Shown: positions 6,572-11,514 of the stretch, piece after piece
How the letters are laid out: each line of letters begins with the position of its first letter
How positions within the stretch are numbered: the stretch's first letter is position 1
Origin: CAZWRN01 sp964636275
GTDB taxonomy: Bacteria > Patescibacteriota > Microgenomatia > Daviesbacterales > UBA10151
Direction: 5' to 3'
Length of the DNA stretch: 20,088 nt
NCBI GenBank assembly: GCA_964636275.1
Contig: CAZWRN010000020.1
Coordinates: 1-20,088, forward strand
Notes under the pieces: model-generated
The model's database searches: none
Told to the model about the DNA's origin: nothing
What the model saw: only the letters and a program-made list of their open reading frames with translations
Position numbers and translations under genes: made by a program

Positions 6572-6910
6572 ATGACACAAAAAGATATAAAAATTTGGAA
6601 TTCATGTCCACAAGATGCTTTTCAAATTAGTGGTGAACCTACAAAACCAAAAGTTGAAAAATCCAAACAAATGAAACCTGCAGATCGAACACCAGCATTT
6701 GGACTATCAAAAGAACGTTGGTTCAGAGATGCTAAATCATTTGGCGAATGGAGTGAAGGAATAGCTTCATTTATTCAGAGGAGAATACAATATAACCGTA
6801 TTCAGATGATGAATCCAGATATAACAAGTGAACAAGAAAAAAGACCGTTTGATCCAGGAATGGATGATCCAAAATTTGATCGGGGATTCCACCCAGGTTA
6901 TAGACGATAA
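6572..6910 (+). CDS. Small unknown protein, Val/Leu-attenuated operon, almost Val/Leu-free
   Basis: Protein of 112 residues, no recognised family. The start at ATG 6572 is set by AGAAAGGAGGTG; an in-frame GTG at 6563 lies inside that site and is rejected. It begins MTQK, like the MTQIE starts at 5107 and 5351. It is rich in Lys, Arg, Asp, Pro and aromatics, with a central segment WFRDAKSFGEWSEGIASFIQ and then RRIQYNRIQMM. It contains only one Val and one Leu in 112 residues, striking given the attenuator upstream. It follows 5891-6553 by 18 nt and ends before a terminator at 6917, closing the operon. Confidence 0.82.
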   Translation: MTQKDIKIWNSCPQDAFQISGEPTKPKVEKSKQMKPADRTPAFGLSKERWFRDAKSFGEWSEGIASFIQRRIQYNRIQMMNPDITSEQEKRPFDPGMDDPKFDRGFHPGYRR

Positions 6911-6916
6911 ATATTA

Positions 6917-6948
6917 GGGGTATCAAATACTAGATGCCCCTTTTATTT
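6917..6948 (+). terminator. Terminator of the Val/Leu operon
   Basis: GGGGTATC (6917-6924), 8-nt loop, GATGCCCC (6933-6940) with one G-U pair, followed by TTTTATTT. Immediately precedes the 6956 gene. Confidence 0.8.
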
Positions 6949-6955
6949 AATTTAT

Positions 6956-7285
6956 ATGAAACAAACAGAAAAATGGTTACCAATAGCAGAAAAAAAAGCT
7001 CAGTCTGAGTTAACTTTTCTACGCCAACAAATAAGAGCTTTGGATGCTTTTCAGTCTATCAACCATTTATCAGAGATAACCCAACAAAGACGTATTATCA
7101 GTGCAGCAATAAAAATTGCTCGTCGAGAATTTAGAAACGAAAAGTATAAAGCAGTATTACGCGGTGATTTATCTCCCGAAAAATATCGACCATCTCCAAC
7201 TCAAAAGCCCGCATCTGCCGAAGTAATCCCTTTTGAACCCACCAACACTGATACTGAACAAAGAGAGTTGCTTTTAGTCAGTTAA
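6956..7285 (+). CDS. Small helical protein of unknown function
   Basis: Protein of 109 residues, unknown family. Residues 1-70 look alpha-helical and amphipathic (EKKAQSELTFLRQQIRALDAF, then basic IKIARREFRNEKY); the tail after about 75 is Pro/Thr-rich and probably disordered. No ribosome-binding site is seen. The ATG follows directly after the terminator T-run, with TATTTA/TTTAAT-like -10 candidates at 6944-6951, so a leaderless transcript is possible. The last codons of this gene contain the predicted -35 box of the Ile leader (7268-7273). Confidence 0.68.
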   Translation: MKQTEKWLPIAEKKAQSELTFLRQQIRALDAFQSINHLSEITQQRRIISAAIKIARREFRNEKYKAVLRGDLSPEKYRPSPTQKPASAEVIPFEPTNTDTEQRELLLVS

Positions 7286-7296
7286 TTTATTATCAT
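7268..7296 (+). promoter_or_regulatory. Promoter of the Ile-leader operon
   Basis: TTGCTT (7268-7273), 17-nt spacer, TATCAT (7291-7296), then 6 nt to the ATG at 7303, so the RNA should start on the leader start codon. The -35 is the weakest of the four leader promoters. Confidence 0.5.
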
Positions 7297-7302
7297 CAAA
7301 TC

Positions 7303-7389
7303 ATGAAATCCAATTTCACTATTATTGCCTCCATTATTATTAACAGTCCCGTCACAGGGCGTTATTTTGGGAGGCTTTCTAAGAGTTAG
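7303..7389 (+). CDS. Ile-rich attenuator leader peptide
   Basis: A 28-codon frame containing FTIIASIII at residues 5-13: five Ile codons, all ATT, split by Ala-Ser. The GCC TCC codons for Ala-Ser are the protector segment that can pair with GGAGGC at 7370-7375. The GGG AGG codons near the end (residues 23-24) are segment 2. It ends TAG at 7387. The design parallels the leaders at 4937 and 5723. The sensed amino acid is inferred to be Ile. Confidence 0.78.
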   Translation: MKSNFTIIASIIINSPVTGRYFGRLSKS

Positions 7390-7446
7390 AAATTAGTACT
7401 TAGAAATAGAAAATTTACATAGGCCTCCCAAACGGGAGGTTTTTTT
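7327..7446 (+). promoter_or_regulatory. Ile transcription attenuator
   Basis: Protector GCCTCC (7327-7332) with GGAGGC (7370-7375), six pairs. Antiterminator TTTGGGAGGC (7366-7375) with GCCTCCCAAA (7423-7432), a perfect 10 bp. Linker hairpin TTTCTAAG (7376-7383) with CTTAGAAA (7399-7406). Terminator at 7424-7446. This is the cleanest of the four: the same six bases, GCCTCC, occur as protector and as terminator arm, competing for one GGAGGC. Confidence 0.82.
7424..7446 (+). terminator. Intrinsic terminator of Ile attenuator
   Basis: CCTCCC (7424-7429), AAAC loop, GGGAGG (7434-7439), seven Ts; 35 nt upstream of the 7482 start. Confidence 0.9.
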
Positions 7447-7481
7447 GTAGTCAAATTTCGCCAGAAAGGAGGTGTTAATAA

Positions 7482-7691
7482 ATGAGAAAAGATTTAGTTC
7501 CATCAGATACATATGAAGCAAGTGCTTTAAAAACAATGCGTAGACGTGGTCTACAACCTCAACCTGAGGTAACATATTTACCTGAGAATCTGGGATTACG
7601 ACCAACCAACCAGTATGAAGCTTCAAACATGCGTGCAGTCGTAAAAGCTTTGGAAAAGAAAAACGGCGGACCTTTTAGAGGTGCACTTTAA
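7482..7691 (+). CDS. Small basic unknown protein, Ile-attenuated, Ile-free
   Basis: Protein of 69 residues, no recognised family, no membrane segment. It has an internal repeat: PSDTYEASALKTM (residues 7-19) resembles PTNQYEASNMRAV (41-53), each followed by a basic helix. It is Arg/Lys-rich overall. The start is fixed by AGAAAGGAGGTG, a 12-nt match to the expected 16S tail. It contains no Ile, though Ile is normally common in an AT-rich genome, and it is the first gene after the Ile attenuator. Together these suggest it is made when Ile-tRNA is scarce. Confidence 0.83.
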   Translation: MRKDLVPSDTYEASALKTMRRRGLQPQPEVTYLPENLGLRPTNQYEASNMRAVVKALEKKNGGPFRGAL

Positions 7692-7726
7692 AAAGCTAAA
7701 AAATATAAAAGAAAGGAGGTGCCGAA

Positions 7727-7972
7727 ATGGAATCAAATAAACAAAAATTTGTTTGTCTAAGTGCGAGTGCTAGTCCAGATCATGATTGGGGAAACAAGCA
7801 TGATCCCAATGCAATTGTCTATCTTGATGCAAAACCAAAAGGATTACGCAGGGTGAATGTTGATCTAACAAATCCTGATCAAGCAGCAGCGCTCTATATT
7901 GCAGCAATGTCACGACCAGATGTAATCCTACATCTAAAGCCAACTGCATTATGGCGTGCAAACCGAACTTAA
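7727..7972 (+). CDS. Small unknown protein, Ile-attenuated operon
   Basis: Protein of 81 residues, unknown family, probably a small alpha/beta fold: predicted strands at FVCLSAS, AIVYLDA, RRVNVDL and VILHL, with a helix DQAAALYIAAMS between. The ribosome-binding site is AGAAAGGAGGTG, identical to that of 7482; the gap is 35 nt, so both lie behind the Ile attenuator. It contains three Ile, so the Ile depletion does not extend to it. Its TAA (7970-7972) overlaps the stop codon of the convergent SAM-hydrolase-like gene, with no terminator between them. Confidence 0.8.
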   Translation: MESNKQKFVCLSASASPDHDWGNKHDPNAIVYLDAKPKGLRRVNVDLTNPDQAAALYIAAMSRPDVILHLKPTALWRANRT

Positions 7973-8763
7973 ATCTCCTGCCCAGGTTTAAGATTAAAAT
8001 GGGTTTTGGCGCTGACGCCCTGGACGACAATTTCCAGAAAACGTTGATCGTCCAAACCAGAGCTACCAATAATTAATGCTGGTTCTTTTTCCGGCACATC
8101 TTTTAACCGATTGTAACAAGTTAGTTCTAAGTCGTTTTTTAGAGAGACTTTTTCACCAGCTTTAAAACCGACTTCTTCCGGAAAAAGAGTTGTTTTAACA
8201 TTACCAAAGTTATCAATCCACCAGATCGCTTTTGGAACATCTGGGACTTCCTTTAAATCATATCTTGCAAATGGGATCTCCTGTCCTTCTGTCAACCATG
8301 AAGCAACCCTCGGTAAAAATTCAAAACTTCTAAATTGCGTATGCATCACATGATCTACCAGCTCTTTAGAAATGATCTTTTGTTGATACAGCGAATGCAT
8401 TACTGTCGGAATGTCCATTACATTGACATGATCTACCAAACCAAACTTTTTCACTAAAGACAAAGTCATCCCATCAACGGAGACTACAACTAGTGTATCT
8501 TTATAGTGAAAATAACCAAAAGGGGTGCCATTTGGCCATTTTTTGCCAGATTTGTGTCGAGGTGCAACGTTCACTAATATCACTCCTTTTTTACCTTCTG
8601 AAGCATCCAGCATATCAATCAAGTTACCAGCCGCCTCCAAGTCTGCATCCCATCCATTTACACCAATAGTTGTAATATTGCATTCAAACAGCGTCGAAAG
8701 CCTGGTCGTCGAACGACCCAAAGCGTTATCATCTTTACAATCGGTAATTAGTGTTACAAACAT
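7969..8763 (-). CDS. SAM hydrolase-like (DUF62 / SAM hydroxide adenosyltransferase family)
   Basis: Protein of 264 residues resembling the DUF62 superfamily (SAM hydrolases and the related fluorinase/chlorinase), which attack S-adenosylmethionine to give adenosine and methionine. N-terminus FVTLITDCKDDNALG corresponds to the LTTDFG-D-YVG signature. FRSFEFLPRVASWL parallels FHGRDIFAPVAAHL of the C-terminal half of the first domain. WWIDNFGNVKTT parallels the IDHFGNLITN signature of the second domain. The family's internal DPGVG motif is diverged (VNVAPRHKS), so activity is uncertain. The start at ATG 8763 is preferred over an upstream TTG (8787). There is no Shine-Dalgarno. It lies behind a Met-rich leader attenuator, which supports a link to methionine/SAM balance. 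Confidence 0.75.
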   Translation of the reverse strand: MFVTLITDCKDDNALGRSTTRLSTLFECNITTIGVNGWDADLEAAGNLIDMLDASEGKKGVILVNVAPRHKSGKKWPNGTPFGYFHYKDTLVVVSVDGMTLSLVKKFGLVDHVNVMDIPTVMHSLYQQKIISKELVDHVMHTQFRSFEFLPRVASWLTEGQEIPFARYDLKEVPDVPKAIWWIDNFGNVKTTLFPEEVGFKAGEKVSLKNDLELTCYNRLKDVPEKEPALIIGSSGLDDQRFLEIVVQGVSAKTHFNLKPGQEI

Positions 8764-8771
8764 ATAATTAG

Positions 8772-8841
8772 AATAAACCAATTCCAAATTAATATTTTAT
8801 TAGACATTTGTTTATTTGCTATATTGGGTTATTGGTTTATT
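8772..8841. repeat. Palindrome of AATAAACCAAT-type words
   Basis: AATAAACCAAT (8772-8782) is the perfect reverse complement of 8831-8841. The interior carries further degenerate copies of the words TTTGTTTATTTG and TATTGGGTTATTGG. It lies between the Met terminator and the SAM-hydrolase-like start, in its 5' UTR. Confidence 0.7.
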
Positions 8842-8856
8842 AAACTGAAATATCCC

Positions 8857-8917
8857 AAAAAAAAGCCCCTTAACGGGGCCCTTGGTTTAATCGTTTAAAA
8901 CGACTAAATCCGCCCCC
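8857..8917 (-). promoter_or_regulatory. Met transcription attenuator with intrinsic terminator
   Basis: Reading the minus strand: segment 2, GGGGGC (8917-8912), lies in the last codons of the Met leader peptide. A small TCGT/ACGA hairpin follows (8903-8891). The terminator stem GCCCC (8879-8875), loop GTTAA, GGGGC (8869-8865) is followed by eight Ts (8864-8857). Segment 2 can take the GCCCC arm and block termination. A protector for segment 2 is weak here (CCT with AGG only), unlike the three plus-strand attenuators. Confidence 0.72.
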
Positions 8918-8963
8918 TTTCAGGTGCCATCATCATATTCATCATTCGGTATGCTTTACTCAT
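8904..8963 (-). CDS. Met-rich attenuator leader peptide
   Basis: A 19-residue frame, MSKAYRMMNMMMAPERGRI, with six Met codons including the start and MMNMMM at residues 7-12. It starts 6 nt after a TAATAT -10 box, so it is translated from a leaderless RNA, and stops with TAG at 8904-8906. Its GGG CGG codons form the antiterminator segment. It is followed by the terminator and then the SAM-hydrolase-like gene, so Met-tRNA shortage would induce a gene plausibly able to release methionine from SAM. The regulatory logic is inferred. Confidence 0.78.
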   Translation of the reverse strand: MSKAYRMMNMMMAPERGRI

Positions 8964-8969
8964 GAACAA

Positions 8970-8998
8970 ATATTAACATAACTTTTAGCTTCATTCAA
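8970..8998 (-). promoter_or_regulatory. Promoter of the Met-leader operon
   Basis: Minus strand TTGAAT (8993-8998), 17-nt spacer, TAATAT (8970-8975), 6 nt to the ATG at 8963. Confidence 0.65.
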
Positions 8999-9026
8999 GA
9001 ATACTAGCTTTCTTACTTTCGAATGG

Positions 9027-9032
9027 TATAAT
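9027..9032 (+). promoter_or_regulatory. Extended -10 of the 9039 gene, leaderless
   Basis: TATAAT preceded by TGG (extended -10), six Ts, then ATG at 9039. No good -35. Divergent from the Met-leader promoter. Confidence 0.6.
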
Positions 9033-9038
9033 TTTTTT

Positions 9039-9497
9039 ATGAGTGAACCAGGAGAAAACAAACCTACACCCATTCATCCAGATGTAATAGTTCCTGATGC
9101 AGATACACCGACTCCAATCCGCCCAGGAATAGAAATACCAAAACCCATAGGACGAAGAAATTTTCTTCATAAATTAGTAGCTGCATTAGGTATTTTAGCA
9201 ACTGGAGGAACCGCAATTGCCAGTCAAACCGAGACTGGGCAAAAAGTAATGGCAGCCTCACCATTTACTCAACACCCCGATCGAAGACCACCGGTAGATC
9301 AACAGTTAAAAGAAATAAGGCAAGATATCCGATCAAAAAATACACCAAACAACCCAACTGGTTACGATGCAAAAACCCTTGAAATGATGGATAATATCAA
9401 AAAAGAAAATGAAAGAGTTAGAAACTCAGTAAATCAAAGTACATCACAAAACCCCAAATCGTTATCTTCTCCCACTCCTTTAATCAAAAAGCCCTAG
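9039..9497 (+). CDS. Exported protein of unknown function with twin-arginine-like signal
   Basis: Protein of 152 residues. Residues 1-38 are Pro-rich with an internal repeat, TPIHPDVIVP and TPIRPGIEIP. Next comes GRRNFLHKL and a hydrophobic core, LVAALGILATGGTAIA (about 38-62): a twin-arginine-type signal placed after an unusually long N-region, with possible cleavage near the following Ala/Ser. The mature part is hydrophilic and Asn/Ser/Pro-rich, with one charged helix (about 108-132, LEMMDNIKKENERVRNSV). No enzymatic motif is seen. No Tat genes are in the window, so Tat export is a hypothesis. It could instead be an ordinary Sec signal anchor with chance Arg-Arg. Confidence 0.72.
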   Translation: MSEPGENKPTPIHPDVIVPDADTPTPIRPGIEIPKPIGRRNFLHKLVAALGILATGGTAIASQTETGQKVMAASPFTQHPDRRPPVDQQLKEIRQDIRSKNTPNNPTGYDAKTLEMMDNIKKENERVRNSVNQSTSQNPKSLSSPTPLIKKP

Positions 9498-9508
9498 AAA
9501 TCCAGTAT

Positions 9509-9537
9509 TTGATTAATTTAAAGACTTATAGTATAAT
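9509..9537 (+). promoter_or_regulatory. Promoter of the 9544 gene, leaderless
   Basis: TTGATT (9509-9514), 17-nt spacer, TATAAT (9532-9537), 6 nt to the ATG at 9544. Confidence 0.65.
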
Positions 9538-9543
9538 ATTTAG

Positions 9544-9807
9544 ATGCCAGTCCCATCTAGAATTTTTAATGGCGAAGACAATCTTAAATTAAATCGAGGA
9601 CTCCCTTTTTCATCTGGTTTTGAGAGGAGATGCCGTGATAATGCACTTAAACTTGCCACACTAAAAGCTGAACGAAATTATGTGTTGACAGTCGGATATC
9701 CAAAACTTGTCAGAGATACACTAATGTTCCAAAAATTGAATTTTTTATCAAACATGACTCAATTAGGATTAGCAGCCAGTATATGGATACAAAGAATACC
9801 ACTCTGA
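9544..9807 (+). CDS. Small unknown protein
   Basis: Protein of 87 residues, no recognised family. It is basic in the middle (FERRCRDNALKLATLKAERN) with a mildly hydrophobic C-terminus (NFLSNMTQLGLAASIWIQ) that is not clearly a membrane helix. The main support for it as a real gene is the well-formed promoter whose start site falls on the ATG, plus the tight convergent end: its TGA ends at 9807 and the recJ stop begins at 9809. Confidence 0.6.
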   Translation: MPVPSRIFNGEDNLKLNRGLPFSSGFERRCRDNALKLATLKAERNYVLTVGYPKLVRDTLMFQKLNFLSNMTQLGLAASIWIQRIPL

Positions 9808-9808
9808 G

Positions 9809-11389
9809 TTAAATAATTTGAATATCTTTCACTTTCAACTGTAAATTTTGATTGCCTCTAAATTCATTGATCTCTAAATTGTAAGCAATATCAACTGATT
9901 TCACTTCGAGTAATTTTTTTACCATCTCACCCATGCCAAAAGCTATCGCATCTATCCCATTGGCTTTAAATTTGAGATGTTTACCATCTGATAAAGTCCT
10001 AACATCGGAAATCTGCATCCCTCTACTAGCTAAAACAATTGCTGGATTTTTATAGCCAAAAGGCGCAAATTGATCAAGTTTTTTAACCAACGACTTAGAC
10101 AGCATTTCAGAGTTTAATTCAGCTTCAATGTCCAGCACTTTCTCCGCAGTGACTCCAACATCATTGATGATAGCTTCTATCCGAGATTTAAACTCGGGTA
10201 AATTTTTCTCATCGAGAGCAAATCCGGCCGCTCCTGAATGCCCACCTACTTCCAGCAGTAAATCTTTGGTCTGACGTAAAACTTCAACTATATTAATTCC
10301 ATCAATCGATCTAGCTGAACCTTTGGCTTTCCCGTTCATGACTGAAATTGCCATTGATGGCGCGTACAGCTCCTCAGTGATTCGTCCGGCAATCAATCCA
10401 ATGATTCCTGGATTCCACTGGTCGCTCCACAACACATGGACCCGACTGTCTTTTTTTATCATCAAACGAGCTTCATCAACAGATTGGGAAGTGAGTTGCT
10501 GCCTTTCAGAATTTTTATCACACAAAAGTTTGGCCAACCTCCTGGATTTAACTGGATCTTTGGTGCAAACTAAACGCAAAGCGTCAATTGCATGCTCCAG
10601 CCGTCCAATAGCATTTATCCGCGGAGCTATGACATGACCAATTTCATACGAGCCAATCTTACCCATTTCCAAACCTGCCTGTTTTAACAATTCCTGAAGA
10701 CCAAGATTTTTGGTTTTGTTGAGGATCTTTAATCCTTCATAGACAAAACTACGATTGATCTCGAGTAGTGGCATCAGATCGGCAATAGTCGCAATAGCTA
10801 CTAGTTCTAACAACTCTTTGGCAAGAGATTCAGATATTTTGTTTCGGACTAAACACCAGGCCACCGCCGTACCACACATCGCAGTGGAATGAACTATACA
10901 GTGAGCTGGGGGTAATGTTTCAGATGGTAAATGATGATCCGTAATAATCAGCTCTAACCCGATCTCTTTTGCAAACTCAGCCTGTTCAACAGCCACAATC
11001 CCATTGTCGACTGTAATTACCAAACTGGCTCCAGAATCCCGGCAAAATTCTAAACCCGTTTTAGATAGTCCATAACCTTCTTTCTCCCGATGCGGAATAT
11101 ATGGCAAAATCTTGGCTCCGAGTGACGTTAAAGCTTTATACATCACAGCACTGGCACAGACCCCATCAACGTCATAGTCGCCATAAACAATCATCAACTC
11201 TCCTTCATCAATCGCTTTTTGAATCCGTCTCCAGGCTTTATCAATACCTGGTAACTCTGTTTGTTTTTGAAAAGCTTCTAATTTTGGAGTAAAGAAAGTT
11301 TCGATATCAGTTTTTTTTGTCAAACCACGATTTATTAGCAGTTGCTCTACCAAATCCGTACTCTGCTGTTCTTTAATTCGCCAAATCAT
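9809..11389 (-). CDS. recJ: Single-stranded-DNA-specific exonuclease RecJ
   Basis: DHH-family 5'-3' exonuclease used in recombination and mismatch or base-excision repair. Its 526 residues are on the short side for the family (about 560-580). Metal-binding motifs are present: DYDVDG (71-76), DHH (151-153) and the region ATIADLMPL (about 201-209). APRINAIGRL follows at 256-265. The DHHA1 signature GGHSGAAGFAL is at 383-393, and the C-terminal OB-fold ends with LKVKDIQII. The ATG at 11389 begins MIWRIKEQQ. A minus-strand TACAAT -10 with TGT extension (11404-11409) lies 14 nt upstream, so the 5' UTR is very short. No Shine-Dalgarno is seen. Confidence 0.95.
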   Translation of the reverse strand: MIWRIKEQQSTDLVEQLLINRGLTKKTDIETFFTPKLEAFQKQTELPGIDKAWRRIQKAIDEGELMIVYGDYDVDGVCASAVMYKALTSLGAKILPYIPHREKEGYGLSKTGLEFCRDSGASLVITVDNGIVAVEQAEFAKEIGLELIITDHHLPSETLPPAHCIVHSTAMCGTAVAWCLVRNKISESLAKELLELVAIATIADLMPLLEINRSFVYEGLKILNKTKNLGLQELLKQAGLEMGKIGSYEIGHVIAPRINAIGRLEHAIDALRLVCTKDPVKSRRLAKLLCDKNSERQQLTSQSVDEARLMIKKDSRVHVLWSDQWNPGIIGLIAGRITEELYAPSMAISVMNGKAKGSARSIDGINIVEVLRQTKDLLLEVGGHSGAAGFALDEKNLPEFKSRIEAIINDVGVTAEKVLDIEAELNSEMLSKSLVKKLDQFAPFGYKNPAIVLASRGMQISDVRTLSDGKHLKFKANGIDAIAFGMGEMVKKLLEVKSVDIAYNLEINEFRGNQNLQLKVKDIQII

Positions 11390-11403
11390 ATCAAGAGGTC
11401 AAA

Positions 11404-11409
11404 ATTGTA
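11404..11409 (-). promoter_or_regulatory. Extended -10 of recJ
   Basis: Minus-strand TACAAT preceded by TGT, 14 nt before the recJ ATG. The possible -35, TTCTAC, is poor. Confidence 0.4.
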
Positions 11410-11460
11410 ACATACTCTCACACGGTGTAGAATTACACAAGACAGACTATAGACGATAGT

Positions 11461-11510
11461 AATTAGACTTTAGAAATCTCTCTACTTACTAAAGCCTAAT
11501 GCTAACTTAC
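11461..11510. repeat. Imperfect palindrome upstream of cca
   Basis: TTAGACTTTAG in the left arm (11463-11473) pairs with CTAAAGCCTAA (11489-11499), one wobble. The whole gap from about 11440 is made of degenerate TAGAC / TTAGTAA words, ending directly at the cca ATG (11515). Confidence 0.65.
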
Positions 11511-11514
11511 TAAT

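Noticed and set aside
8764..8787. Eight-residue extension of the SAM-hydrolase-like protein from a TTG
   Set aside because: It lies in the AATAAACCAAT palindrome, and the family N-terminus (FVTLITD) starts at 8763.
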